DNA of 64,000 nt from positions 1 to 64,000 of the forward strand of contig NZ_BMWE01000018.1 in the NCBI RefSeq assembly GCF_014651075.1, in the 5' to 3' direction. Within the stretch, counting starts at the first letter, position 1. The number at the start of each line of letters is the position of its first letter. Of the stretch, positions 33,009-47,207 are shown in pieces. This DNA is from Streptomyces djakartensis. GTDB lineage: Bacteria > Actinomycetota > Actinomycetes > Streptomycetales > Streptomycetaceae. A program made the position numbers and the translations under genes. The notes beneath the pieces are model-generated. The model saw only the letters and a program-made list of their open reading frames with translations, searched no databases and was not told the DNA's origin.

Positions 33009-34973
33009 GTGCAGTCACAGGATGTCGCCCAGCGCCCCGCGCCCCCCTCCCCCGCCGCCCAGGTCGTCGACGTCGAGCAGGCCGAGGCCGCGCTCGTCGA
33101 GCACTATCCGCGGCTCGTGCGGCTCGCCTACCTGGTGCTGGCGCCGGGCATGGGCCGCAGCAGGCGCGTCCTGACCGCACACGCCCTCACTCAGCGGGCC
33201 CTGCCCCGCGGCAGCCGCAGCCCCGCCCCGGTGATCCCCGCTCAGAATGGGGGTGCCCCCTGCTCGAGCGGAGTCGAGAGCTTGGGGGAGGGACGTGACG
33301 GCGATCCCGGGTACGCCCTGGTCCGTCTCGAGGTGCTGCGTAGGGCGCTGGAGGCGGGGCTGCCGCTGAAGCTCAAGCCGTGGCCCAAGAGGTCCCAGTT
33401 GCCGCCGCTGCTGCCGCAGGTGTGGGGACTGAAGCTGTTCCCGAGATCCGGCGGCGCCGACGAACTCGCCCTGGACCAGCGGCTGTCCACCTTGTCCGGC
33501 CCCGCCCGGGCCGCTTACGCGCTGCGCGGTCTGGAGCGGCTGGAGGACGACGCAGTCAGGGAGGTTCTCACGGCCGCGGGCGTCGCCGACGCGGACGGCG
33601 CGCTGCTCGAGGCCGGTGGGATCCCCGACCAGTTCGGGCTGCTGGACTCCCCCGAGTTCGACCCCTGCTCGCTCCAGGCCCGCCCCACCGACCTGATGCG
33701 GCGCCGCCGTCATCTGAAGGCGGCGCTGGCCGCCGGCGTGGCCCTGCTGGTGTCCGGGGCGCTGTTCGGTCTGCCCGGCGGGGGCTGGGAGCCCGACGAC
33801 GCCGTGGCTCCCCCTTACGCGCGGAACCCGGCCGCCCAGGCCGCCCTGGACCCGGCGAAGCTGACCAGGGTCTCCCCCGCCGGGTGGCGGAACTCGGCAC
33901 GCACCGACTTCTCCGTGTGGCCGGCCCGCGGCGGCCTCACCGGCGACATGGCGCTGCTGCGCCGCGCCCTGGCCGTCTGGGCCCGCCCGGGCGGGACGGT
34001 GAGGGTGTCGGCGACGCCCGGTACGCCGACCGGCGGCCCGGCCGGGCCGCCCCAGCTGCTGTTCGCGGGGAGGGTCGACGCGGCCCGGGTGGTGATCCTC
34101 TACGACGGCCTGCGCATCGCCCGGTACGCCGAACCGACGGACGGCACGGAGGGGGCCGCGCTCGACTTCGCCCGGGTCGACGGCGCCGACCGGGCCGGGG
34201 CGAGCGCGGTGGTCCTCGGCCGGACCGACGGCAACGTCCGTTACCTGACCGCCCCCTGGGTGAAGAAGGCGGGCGAGCGGGACCTGATGAAGCCGGGCTC
34301 CGGCGCGATGGATCTCGCCCTCGCCGAGGGTGTCACGGCGCCGCTGGCCGGCCCGGACCTGCGGCCCGGTGCGTGCACCTCGTGGAACGTGCTGCAGCTG
34401 ACCGACGGTACGGGCAAGCGGCTGCTGACCGACCTCGGCGAACTGGTGCCGGCCCGGCTCACCACGGGGCGGCCCGGTTCCCCCCGCGAGGCGTCCGGCG
34501 CCGAGGCGCTGCGCACCTGGCAGCCGTTCGCCTGCTCGCTGGCCACTTTGCGCTCCGCGGGCGTGCGCAGCGTCAACGCCTGGACGTTCAACGAACAGCC
34601 GCTGCCGGACGCGAGCGGTTCGGCGGCGTGGGTGTGCACCCGGGCCGAGACCTGGCGGGGTGGTGGGGCGCGGGTGCTGGCGCAGTTCCACACGCCGGGC
34701 GGGAGGTACGGGGCGGTGGCGGCGAAGGCGGAGAACGTGCCGGCGTGCTCAGCGCGCGACCCGCAGGTGCTGGCGGGTGTGTGGTGGAAGTCGGAGGCGG
34801 GCGACTGGTATCTGCTGGCCGCCGGCAGCCGCCGGACGGCGTCGGTCCGGGCGTCGGGCGGGGTCAGCGGGTCGGCGCGCGGCAGCCTGCTGACCGTGCC
34901 GGCCGAGCGAGGGGTCCGGGCCGAGCTGAAGGGCACGCTGAAGAACGGGCGTTCGGTCGGCGGACTGCACTGA
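33009..34973 (+). CDS. Large membrane-anchored protein with a sigma-factor-like cytosolic part
   Basis: 654 residues. Residues 25-60 (AALVEHYPRLVRLAYLVLAP) resemble sigma-70 region 2, and residues 155-205 (LSTLSGPARAAYALRGLERL, then AVREVLTAAGVADADG) resemble region 4 of ECF factors, both degenerate. One membrane segment follows (LKAALAAGVALLVSGALFGL, about 238-257), then about 390 extracellular residues with no recognised family and several Cys. The frame contains a palindromic repeat encoding residues 79-97 (33248-33293). The first part suggests descent from an ECF sigma factor fused to a sensor; DNA binding is doubtful. GTG start at 33009. Confidence 0.7.
   Translation: MQSQDVAQRPAPPSPAAQVVDVEQAEAALVEHYPRLVRLAYLVLAPGMGRSRRVLTAHALTQRALPRGSRSPAPVIPAQNGGAPCSSGVESLGEGRDGDPGYALVRLEVLRRALEAGLPLKLKPWPKRSQLPPLLPQVWGLKLFPRSGGADELALDQRLSTLSGPARAAYALRGLERLEDDAVREVLTAAGVADADGALLEAGGIPDQFGLLDSPEFDPCSLQARPTDLMRRRRHLKAALAAGVALLVSGALFGLPGGGWEPDDAVAPPYARNPAAQAALDPAKLTRVSPAGWRNSARTDFSVWPARGGLTGDMALLRRALAVWARPGGTVRVSATPGTPTGGPAGPPQLLFAGRVDAARVVILYDGLRIARYAEPTDGTEGAALDFARVDGADRAGASAVVLGRTDGNVRYLTAPWVKKAGERDLMKPGSGAMDLALAEGVTAPLAGPDLRPGACTSWNVLQLTDGTGKRLLTDLGELVPARLTTGRPGSPREASGAEALRTWQPFACSLATLRSAGVRSVNAWTFNEQPLPDASGSAAWVCTRAETWRGGGARVLAQFHTPGGRYGAVAAKAENVPACSARDPQVLAGVWWKSEAGDWYLLAAGSRRTASVRASGGVSGSARGSLLTVPAERGVRAELKGTLKNGRSVGGLH
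33248..33293 (+). repeat. Palindromic Streptomyces-type repeat inserted in a coding region
   Basis: GGGGGTGCCCCC is followed by CTCGAGCGGAGTCGAG and AGCTTGGGGGAGGG. This structure is familiar as a dispersed intergenic palindrome in Streptomyces genomes. Here it lies inside an open frame and encodes roughly NGGAPCSSGVESLGEGR without breaking it. Confidence 0.65.
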
Positions 34974-35067
34974 CGGTCGGTTCGTACGCCCGCCCGGTGG
35001 ACGCGGGTGAACGTCCATGACCGATCCGGGCCCGTTCGCGGCTGGAATCGATCGGTAAGGTGTTCGC

Positions 35068-35757
35068 ATGACTACCGGGGTTCGCCGCAGATTGGGAGTC
35101 GAGGAGCGTCGGCAGCAGTTGATCGGCGTCGCCCTCGAACTGTTCAGCCGCCGCTCGCCCGACGAGGTCTCGATCGACGAGATAGCGTCGGCCGCGGGCA
35201 TCTCACGCCCGCTGGTCTACCACTACTTTCCCGGCAAACTCAGCCTGTACGAGGCCGCGTTGCAGCGGGCCTCGGACGATCTCGCGGCCCGTTTCGTGGA
35301 GCCCCATGAGGGCCCCCTGGGTGCGCGGCTGCTGCGCGTGATGCACCGCTTCTTCGACTTCGTGGACGAGCACGGGCCCGGTTTCTCCGCCCTGATGCGC
35401 GGTGGGCCCGCGGTTGGCTCGTCTGCGACCAACGCGCTCATCGACTCCGTGCGGCAGGCCGCGTATGTCCAGATCCTTTCGCACCTGGGCGTGACCGATC
35501 CGTCCGCGCGTCTGGAACTGGTCGTCCGTTCCTGGATCTCGCTCGCCGAGTCGACGGCGCTGATCTGGCTGGACGGCCGGCGCATCCCGCGTGAGGAGCT
35601 GGAGCCCCAGCTCGTCAACGACTTCGCCGCGCTCGCCGCGGTCAGCGCCACCTACGACGAGGAGATCGCCGCGCTGCTGCGCCGCATCGTCGAGGCGGAG
35701 CCGGCCGACGGCCCGTTCGCCCACTTGGCCGGCCGGCTGACCGCACTGGCGGCCTGA
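35068..35757 (+). CDS. TetR-family transcriptional regulator
   Basis: 229 residues. The N-terminal HTH (LGVEERRQQLIGVALELFSR, ISRPLVYHYFPGKLSLYEAA) is typical of TetR. The C-terminal ligand domain (about 70-229) is helical and not diagnostic. The adjacent minus-strand CHMI-like gene is convergent, so no direct target is suggested; autoregulation is usual. ATG 35068. A similar TetR gene precedes the pullulanase in S. coelicolor as I recall. Confidence 0.9.
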   Translation: MTTGVRRRLGVEERRQQLIGVALELFSRRSPDEVSIDEIASAAGISRPLVYHYFPGKLSLYEAALQRASDDLAARFVEPHEGPLGARLLRVMHRFFDFVDEHGPGFSALMRGGPAVGSSATNALIDSVRQAAYVQILSHLGVTDPSARLELVVRSWISLAESTALIWLDGRRIPREELEPQLVNDFAALAAVSATYDEEIAALLRRIVEAEPADGPFAHLAGRLTALAA

Positions 35758-35792
35758 GCCGGCACCGCGTCCAGTGCCGGGGCAGGCAACGC

Positions 35793-36152
35793 TCACCAGC
35801 TTTCGAACTTGCGGTAGGACGCGTCCAGGTCGCGCACTTCGGCGGAGGCGTGCAGCACCAGCCCCTCGGCGACCTCGAGGTGGGCCCGCAGCAGCTCGAG
35901 CGCTGCCTCGGTGAGCCGGGCCTTCGTCTCGTCGGTGCGGCCGGGAAGCAGGGCGATGTGGACGTGCACATGGGCGTGTCCGTCGGTCTCCGGGCCGACC
36001 ACGATGTCCTCGGTCCGGCGGAACCGCGTCTTGCAGGCCGGTGGCTTGGCGGCAGCGATGCCGACCGTCGCCTCGTGCAGCGCCTTGGCGAATCCGGGCC
36101 GGTCGAAACCGTCACCGAGACCGGCGGAGTAGTCGACGGTGATCTGCGGCAT
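35793..36152 (-). CDS. 5-carboxymethyl-2-hydroxymuconate isomerase-like protein
   Basis: 119 residues. It begins MPQITVDYSAGL, leaving Pro as the N-terminal residue after Met removal, which is the catalytic base of the tautomerase superfamily. The CHMI features HVHVHIALLPGRTDETKARL and VEVRDLDASYRKF-like end (AEVRDLDASYRKFESW) are present. In aromatic catabolism CHMI acts in the homoprotocatechuate pathway, but none of its partner genes is here, so the true substrate is uncertain. Confidence 0.82.
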   Translation of the reverse strand: MPQITVDYSAGLGDGFDRPGFAKALHEATVGIAAAKPPACKTRFRRTEDIVVGPETDGHAHVHVHIALLPGRTDETKARLTEAALELLRAHLEVAEGLVLHASAEVRDLDASYRKFESW

Positions 36153-36203
36153 CAGTGCTCCTGTTCCGGGCGGCCAACGGGCTCACCCTAGCCGCAGCGC
36201 CGA

Positions 36204-36247
36204 GGGCGGGGAGATGCGGTCCGTGGACGGTCCGCTTCTCCCCGCCC
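36204..36247 (-). terminator. Terminator after the pullulanase gene
   Basis: An 11-bp outer stem (36204-36214 with 36237-36247) plus two inner helices (GCGG/CCGC and CCGT/ACGG) forms a long near-perfect hairpin 17 bases past the pullulanase stop. Confidence 0.8.
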
Positions 36248-36263
36248 GGCGGGGCTGGTACGG

Positions 36264-41663
<5,400 letters not shown>

Positions 41664-41730
41664 TGACGTGGACTCCTTGCGATTGCGGCTCTCGGGTCCG
41701 ACCCCGCGCGACCGTATCGCTGCCGAAACG

Positions 41731-41741
41731 CTTGCAGCAAG
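41731..41741. promoter_or_regulatory. MalR-type operator before the pullulanase gene
   Basis: CTTGCAGCAAG, a perfect palindrome (CTTGC-A-GCAAG), 68 bases before the start. The same core recurs at 43200 and 48630. Confidence 0.7.
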
Positions 41742-41798
41742 AGTCCTGAAACAGTTGGAAAGAACTTTCAACGAACCGAGTTGGCCCGCCTCACACCT

Positions 41799-43172
41799 CT
41801 AGCAACCGGACTTGCCCGCCTGGATCGCCAGGGCCGTGTTCGAGCCCAGGGTGGCCGTGAGCCGCCCGCCGGAGTCCACCGTCACCGTCCTGTTGCTCTG
41901 CACGTCGCAGTACGTCCCCGCCGCGAGCGACGTCTGGTAGGTCCGGGTCAGGGAGCCGGACTCGTGGTTGATGGCCACGAAGCCCTTGCCGCCCCGGCCG
42001 AAGGCGATGGCGTCGCCGCCGTTGTCCCACCAGTCGGTGACGGCCTGGCCGCGCGTGGCGTTGCGGAAGGCGACCATGGACTTGATCTCCGGCCAGTTGT
42101 GCTGGCACTTCCAGCCGTCCCGCCAGCAGGCGTCGACCTGGCCCCCGCCCGGCGGGCCGGCGTCGGGGTCGGTGAACTCGTAGCCGGAGTTGATGTCCGG
42201 GGCGCCGTAGGGCCAGGCCAGCATGAAGACGTTGGCCAGGGTGTAGGTGGCGTTGTCCTTGTAGCTCAGCGTGGAGCCGTTGCGCTCGGTGTCGTGGTTG
42301 TCGACGAAGACGCCCGCGACGCCGCTGTTCAGGTAGCCCCAGCCCTCGCCGTAGTTCCTCAGGTAGGCGAGGTTCTCGCTGTTGAAGACCCGCTTGAGGT
42401 CGTAGGCGTAGCGGAACTCCTGGACGTCGCCGTTGCCCGTGTACTCGGTGGGCTGGACGGCTTCTCCGCTGCCCTGGATGACCTCCTGCTTCCAGTACGC
42501 CGACGGATCGCTCAGCCGGGACTTGATGCCGGCGAGGTCGGCGGCGTCCATGTGCTTGGCCGCGTCGATGCGGAAGCCGTCGACGCCGAGGGAGAGCAGG
42601 TCGTTCATGTACCCGGCGATCGCGCCGCGGACGTAGTTCTCGCCGGTGTCGAGGTCGGCGAGCCCGACCAGTTCGCAGTGCTGGACGTTCCACCGGTCCC
42701 GGTAGTCGCCGATCCGGCCGGTGCAGTCGTCGAAGTCGTACGGGGAGTACAGGCCCGGGTAGGTGTACTTGCTGTAGGACGAGCCCCCGGTGCCGGTGCC
42801 GCTGCCCGCCGACATGTGGTTGACGACGGTGTCGACGACGACCTTCACACCGGCCGCGTGGCAGGTGTCCACCATGTTCCGGAAGGCCGCGCGGTCGCCG
42901 AGCCGGCCGGCGATCTTGTAGCTGACGGGCTGGTACGAGGTCCACCACTGCGGGCCCGGTATGTGCTCGGCGGGCGGTGAGACCTGGACGAAGCCGTATC
43001 CGGCGGGCCCGAGGGTGTTCGCGCACTCGCGGGCGACGGAGGCGTACTTCCACTCGAAGAGGACGGCGGTGACGTCCTTGGTGCCAGGTGGGGAGGCCTG
43101 GGCGTTAGTCGGGTTCATGACAATCACAGCCGCGGCGAGCGCCACGGCGGCGGAGAGATGTCTGCGTGCCAT
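41799..43172 (-). CDS. aml: Secreted alpha-amylase (GH13)
   Basis: 457 residues. The signal peptide is MARRHLSAAVALAAAVIVMN with likely cleavage after AQA. It is an actinobacterial GH13 amylase: VVVDTVVNHMSAG, DGFRIDAAKHMDAADL (nucleophile Asp), EVIQGSGEAVQPTEY (acid/base Glu) and FVDNHDTERNG. It ends after the C-terminal beta-domain and lacks the CBM20 starch-binding module found in many longer Streptomyces amylases. ATG 43172 was chosen over 43253 for the signal peptide. MalR-type sites at 43200-43224 lie just upstream. Confidence 0.95.
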   Translation of the reverse strand: MARRHLSAAVALAAAVIVMNPTNAQASPPGTKDVTAVLFEWKYASVARECANTLGPAGYGFVQVSPPAEHIPGPQWWTSYQPVSYKIAGRLGDRAAFRNMVDTCHAAGVKVVVDTVVNHMSAGSGTGTGGSSYSKYTYPGLYSPYDFDDCTGRIGDYRDRWNVQHCELVGLADLDTGENYVRGAIAGYMNDLLSLGVDGFRIDAAKHMDAADLAGIKSRLSDPSAYWKQEVIQGSGEAVQPTEYTGNGDVQEFRYAYDLKRVFNSENLAYLRNYGEGWGYLNSGVAGVFVDNHDTERNGSTLSYKDNATYTLANVFMLAWPYGAPDINSGYEFTDPDAGPPGGGQVDACWRDGWKCQHNWPEIKSMVAFRNATRGQAVTDWWDNGGDAIAFGRGGKGFVAINHESGSLTRTYQTSLAAGTYCDVQSNRTVTVDSGGRLTATLGSNTALAIQAGKSGC

Positions 43173-43199
43173 GTGGGGCTTCCTTCGTCGTTGAAGGTT

Positions 43200-43224
43200 C
43201 TTGCTGCAAGGTTCAGCAACCTTG
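43200..43224. promoter_or_regulatory. Double MalR-type operator before aml
   Basis: CTTGCTGCAAG at 43200-43210 is a perfect palindrome. It overlaps a second inverted repeat CAAGGTT-cagc-AACCTTG (43207-43224). The pair lies 28-52 bases from the aml start, close to where a promoter would be. Confidence 0.72.
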
Positions 43225-43243
43225 CGGTCACGCAGATGGTAGA

Positions 43244-43271
43244 GGCCCGCCACCCGAAAGGGCAGCGGGCC
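43244..43271 (-). terminator. Possible terminator after aglA
   Basis: GGCCCGC (43244-43250) pairs with GCGGGCC (43265-43271); the hairpin starts 20 bases past the aglA stop. Confidence 0.5.
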
Positions 43272-43290
43272 GTACGAGATTCAAAGGAAA

Positions 43291-45033
43291 TCAGGCGGTG
43301 ACCACGGTGGTCCACCACACCGTGGTGTCGGCGGGCACCTTCGCCTCGTCGTCCACGTGGACGATCTCCCCGCTCGCGACCAGCAGCCGGCCGTACGCCG
43401 GCATCGCCACCGACTCGCCGGTGGTGTTCGCCACGCACACGAACTCCCCGCGCCGGAAGGCCAGCACTCCCTCCGGCGCCCGCAGCCACTCCACGGACGA
43501 ACCGGCGCCGAGGTCGCGCTGCTCACGGCGCACCGCGAGCGCGGCCCGGTACAGCTCCAGCGTCGAGCCCGGCACGCCGGTCTGCGCCTCGACGCTCAGC
43601 TCGCCCCATCCCTCCGGCTGCGGAAGCCAGCTGCCGCCCTCTCCGAAGCCGTACGACGATCCGGTCCGGGTCCATGGGATCGGCACCCGGCACCCGTCAC
43701 GGAAGCCGTCCTGGCCCGCACCCCGGAAGTACGCCGGGTCCTGACGCACCTCGTCGGGCAGGTCGACGACGTCGGGCAGGCCGAGCTCCTCGCCCTGGTA
43801 GATGTACGCCGACCCGGGCAGGGCCAGCATCAGCAAGGTCGCGGCCCGGGCCCGGCGCAGCCCCAGTTCCCGGTCGCCGGCCAGGCGGATCTGGGTACCG
43901 AGGCCGGGCGGGTTGGCGAAGCGGGTGGCGTGCCGGGTCACGTCGTGGTTGGACAGCACCCAGGTGGCGGGAGCGCCGACGGGGCGCATGGCCTCCAGGG
44001 TGCGGTCGATGACCTCGCGCATCTCCTCGGCGTCCCAGTGGGTGCTCAGGTACTGGAAGTTGAAGGCCTGGTGCAGCTCGTCCGGGCGGACGTAGTGGGC
44101 GGTGCGCTCGATGGTCGGCGTCCACGCCTCGGCCACGAAGATCCGCCCTCCCGTCTCCCACCACCGCCCTTCTGACGAAGGCCCTTCGGGCCCCTTCCTT
44201 TCGGCGTACTCGTCGAGGATGAGCCGCCACTGCCGGTAGATCTCGTGCACGCCCTCCTGGTCGAAGAACGGCATGACATCGTTGCCCAGCAGCTTCACCT
44301 GGTCGTGGGATCCAAGGTCGGGCAGCCCCTCCGCCTTCACCAGACCGTGGGCGACGTCGATGCGGAAGCCGTCGACGCCCATGTCCAGCCAGAAGCGCAG
44401 GATGGAGCGGAACTCGTCGCCGACCGCTGGGTGCTCCCAGTTGAAGTCGGGCTGCTCCGGGGCGAAGAGGTGCAGGTACCACTCACCGGGTGTGCCGTCG
44501 GGTTCGGTGACCCGGGTCCAGGCCGGACCGCCGAAGATCGACTCCCAGTCGTTGGGCGGCAGCTCGCCGTTCGCGCCCTTGCCGGGCCGGAAGTGGTAGC
44601 GCTCCCGGAGCGGAGACCCGGGGCCCTCGGCTACGGCCCTCCTGAACCACTCGTGCTGGTCGGAGGAGTGGTTGGGCACGAGGTCGACGATGATGCGCAG
44701 ACCGAGCCGGTGGGCGTCGCGGATCAGCGCGTCGGCGTCCAGGAGGTTGCCGAACATGGGGTCGACGGCCCGGTAGTCGGCCACGTCATAACCCGCGTCG
44801 GCCTGCGGCGAGGCGTAGAAGGGGCTGAGCCACACGGCGTCCACGCCGAGGTCGCGCAGGTACGGCAGGCGGGTGCGGACACCCTCCAGGTCGCCCATGC
44901 CGTCGCCGTTGCTGTCGGCGAAGCTGCGCGGGTACACCTGGTAGATCACCGCGTCCCGCCACCAGTCGCCACGCTTGGCGACGGCCACTGCGGACGCGGG
45001 GGTGGGGACAGGTGCGGCTGAGTGCTGGCTCAT
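43291..45033 (-). CDS. aglA: Alpha-glucosidase AglA (GH13)
   Basis: 580 residues, cytosolic (no signal). GH13 oligo-1,6/alpha-glucosidase group: WWRDAVIYQVYPRSFADSNG, IIVDLVPNHSSDQH, VDGFRIDVAHGLVK (nucleophile), RIFVAEAW (acid/base) and VLSNHDVTRHATR. It hydrolyses maltose and maltodextrin brought in by the MalEFG transporter, as in S. coelicolor. ATG 45033 (MSQHS...) has AAGGACG upstream; the frame is open to 45066. Downstream of malG, separated by a dispersed repeat, it may be co-transcribed or carry its own promoter. A short palindromic stretch (44160-44210) adds KGPEGPSSEGRWW before the acid/base region. Confidence 0.94.
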   Translation of the reverse strand: MSQHSAAPVPTPASAVAVAKRGDWWRDAVIYQVYPRSFADSNGDGMGDLEGVRTRLPYLRDLGVDAVWLSPFYASPQADAGYDVADYRAVDPMFGNLLDADALIRDAHRLGLRIIVDLVPNHSSDQHEWFRRAVAEGPGSPLRERYHFRPGKGANGELPPNDWESIFGGPAWTRVTEPDGTPGEWYLHLFAPEQPDFNWEHPAVGDEFRSILRFWLDMGVDGFRIDVAHGLVKAEGLPDLGSHDQVKLLGNDVMPFFDQEGVHEIYRQWRLILDEYAERKGPEGPSSEGRWWETGGRIFVAEAWTPTIERTAHYVRPDELHQAFNFQYLSTHWDAEEMREVIDRTLEAMRPVGAPATWVLSNHDVTRHATRFANPPGLGTQIRLAGDRELGLRRARAATLLMLALPGSAYIYQGEELGLPDVVDLPDEVRQDPAYFRGAGQDGFRDGCRVPIPWTRTGSSYGFGEGGSWLPQPEGWGELSVEAQTGVPGSTLELYRAALAVRREQRDLGAGSSVEWLRAPEGVLAFRRGEFVCVANTTGESVAMPAYGRLLVASGEIVHVDDEAKVPADTTVWWTTVVTA

Positions 45034-45133
45034 GTCGTCCTTGATGCGTAACAGGATGTCGGTCATGGGAAGCGTGGGTGGGCCCGGGCGGCCGCGGCAC
45101 AGCGGGGTCGGATGGGCACCACGGCCGCCCTAC

Positions 45134-45199
45134 CGCGCCCCCACAGGGGCGCGGGGAACTGCGCGACCGGCCACGACGGCGCCGCGGCCGGCCCACGAG
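45134..45199 (+). repeat. Dispersed repeat, variant form
   Basis: CGCGCCCC/GGGGCGCG inverted repeat is followed by GGGGAACTGCGCGACCGG and a Gly/Cys-rich palindrome GGCGCCGCGGCC. It is a second form of the GGGGCGCGGGG element, located between aglA and malG. Confidence 0.55.
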
Positions 45200-45205
45200 C
45201 AAACG

Positions 45206-46123
45206 TCACCCCTTGGTACCGCCCGCGGTGAGCCCGGTCACCAGGTTCTTCTGCACGAGGTAGAAGAACAGGGCGGCCGGTATCGCGATCAGCACAGCCG
45301 TCGCGGCCATCAGGTTGCGCTGCGCGTCGTGCTCGCTCACGAAGGTCTGCAGACCGACGGCGAAGGTGTACTTGTCGTCGCTCAGCATGAAGGTCGAGGC
45401 GAACGCGACCTCACCGAAGGCCGTGAGGAAGCTGTAGAACGCCGCGACCGCGAGGCCCGGCTTGGCCAGCGGCAGGATCAGCCGCGCGAACGTGCCGAAC
45501 GGGGTCAGTCCGTCGACGCGCCCGGCCTCGTCGATCTCGAACGGGATGGTGTCGAAATAGCCCTTCATCAGCCAGGCACAGTACGGCACGATCGTGGTGC
45601 AGTTGACAAGGATGAGACCAAGGTAGCTGTCGATGAGCTGCAGATCCGAGAGAATCTGGTACATCGGCACGATCAGTACTGCAATCGGGAACATCTGGGT
45701 GACCAGCAGGACCCACATCAGCTTCCGGTAGCCGGGGAACCGCATGCGGGAGACGGCGTAACCGGTGGACGCGGCGACGACGACACCGATGAGCGTGGTG
45801 CCCAGCACCACCACCAGCGTGCTCGTCAGCCAGTCGAAGAAGCCGGTGTCCTGCAGAACGAACGCGTAGTTGTCGAGCGTCATCCTGCCCCAGATGCGCC
45901 CGGGGTGGAGGTAGTCGTCCTTGTCCGGGCCGAGGGACAGGAACACCAGCCAGGCGACCGGGAAGAGCGCGATCAGGCTCGCGCCGATCAGCACGGCGTG
46001 CGAGGCGAGGGAGGCGGCACGGCTGCGCTCGCCGCGGCCTCGGACCTTGCGCGGGCGATCGGCGGGGCGCCGCCGGGTGACCTCGGCGGAGGTCTCGACT
46101 GCGGTCGTACTCGTCGTACTCAT
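45206..46123 (-). CDS. malG: Maltose/maltodextrin ABC permease MalG
   Basis: 305 residues with six membrane segments (for example VLIGASLIALFPVAWLVFLS and WLTSTLVVVLGTTLIGVVVA). The EAA loop reads FEIDEAGRVDGLTPFGTFAR. An N-terminal cytosolic extension is Thr/Arg-rich. With MalF it forms the membrane channel for maltodextrins delivered by MalE. The ATPase (MsiK in Streptomyces) is encoded elsewhere. It overlaps no gene; malF ends 17 bases before its start. Confidence 0.95.
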   Translation of the reverse strand: MSTTSTTAVETSAEVTRRRPADRPRKVRGRGERSRAASLASHAVLIGASLIALFPVAWLVFLSLGPDKDDYLHPGRIWGRMTLDNYAFVLQDTGFFDWLTSTLVVVLGTTLIGVVVAASTGYAVSRMRFPGYRKLMWVLLVTQMFPIAVLIVPMYQILSDLQLIDSYLGLILVNCTTIVPYCAWLMKGYFDTIPFEIDEAGRVDGLTPFGTFARLILPLAKPGLAVAAFYSFLTAFGEVAFASTFMLSDDKYTFAVGLQTFVSEHDAQRNLMAATAVLIAIPAALFFYLVQKNLVTGLTAGGTKG

Positions 46124-46139
46124 TTTCGAAACTCCTGCC

Positions 46140-47144
46140 TCAGATCGCGAGCTGCTGCTCGTTGCGGTTCAGCCAGCGGCGGTAGAAGGAGGTGAAGACG
46201 ATCAGGATGGACAGGAGCAGGATCCCGTAGGCCGCGGACTGGGCGTAGTCGCGCGGCTGCTGCCCGAAGCCCAGCTGGTAGGCCCAGGTCACGAGGATCT
46301 GCGCGTCGGGGGCGGTGTTGCCGAACAGCAGGAAGACGATGGGGAACTGGTTGAACGTCCAGATGACGCCGAGCAGCACGACGGTGGTGCTGACGGACCT
46401 GAGGCCGGGCAGGGTGACGTACCGGAAGCGCTGCCAGGCATTGGCGCCGTCCATCTCGGAGGCCTCGTACAGGCTCGCGTCGATCGACTGCAGTCCGCCG
46501 AGCAGCGAGACCATCATGAACGGCACACCGCACCAGGTGTTGACCATGATCGCGGAGAACCGCTGCCAGAAGGTGTCCTCCAGCCACAGCGGCGTCGGCA
46601 GCCCCAGCAGGTCGAGGCCGCCGTTGATGACGCCGCCGTCGGCGAGCATGAACCGCCAGCCGAAGACGGTGACGAAGGTGGGCACCGCCCAGGGCAGCAC
46701 CAGGATCATCCGGTAGAGGGTGCGGCCGCGCAGCTTCTGGTCGAGGAGCAGGGCGAGACCGAGGCCGATGCCGTAGTGCAGGGCGACGCAGGCCGCCGTC
46801 CAGAAGATCGTCCAGAGGAAGTGCGACCAGAAGCGGTCGTACGCCGTGGGGCCCCACAGGATGTCGGCGTAGTTGTCCAGGCCGATGAACCTGTAGGTGG
46901 CGTCGATGTGGTTGACGCCGATGGTGCGGGCGCTGTTGAGGCTGTTGGCGTCGGTGAGGGTGAGGTACAGGCCGTACGCCAGCGGGTACAGCACGAGGAC
47001 CCCGAGGACGATCGCCACCGGGGCGATCATCGCGTAGGCGTACCAGTGCTTGCGGAAGCCGTTCTTCAGCCGCTGGGCCGGCCCGGGCCGTGGTGCCCGC
47101 TCACCGCGCCGCTTGCCGGTCGCTCGGTCGATGGCGACTGTCAT
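46140..47144 (-). CDS. malF: Maltose/maltodextrin ABC permease MalF
   Basis: 334 residues with about six membrane segments (WYAYAMIAPVAIVLGVLVLY and others). The EAA motif YEASEMDGANAWQRFRYVTL is intact. It pairs with MalG. It lies 116 bases downstream of malE, with a strong hairpin in between. Confidence 0.95.
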   Translation of the reverse strand: MTVAIDRATGKRRGERAPRPGPAQRLKNGFRKHWYAYAMIAPVAIVLGVLVLYPLAYGLYLTLTDANSLNSARTIGVNHIDATYRFIGLDNYADILWGPTAYDRFWSHFLWTIFWTAACVALHYGIGLGLALLLDQKLRGRTLYRMILVLPWAVPTFVTVFGWRFMLADGGVINGGLDLLGLPTPLWLEDTFWQRFSAIMVNTWCGVPFMMVSLLGGLQSIDASLYEASEMDGANAWQRFRYVTLPGLRSVSTTVVLLGVIWTFNQFPIVFLLFGNTAPDAQILVTWAYQLGFGQQPRDYAQSAAYGILLLSILIVFTSFYRRWLNRNEQQLAI

Positions 47145-47207
47145 GGTTCGACACCTTCTGGAAGTTCAAGGAGTTCAGGAGGGCTGCCCGGGCAAGGGCG
47201 CAGGCCG

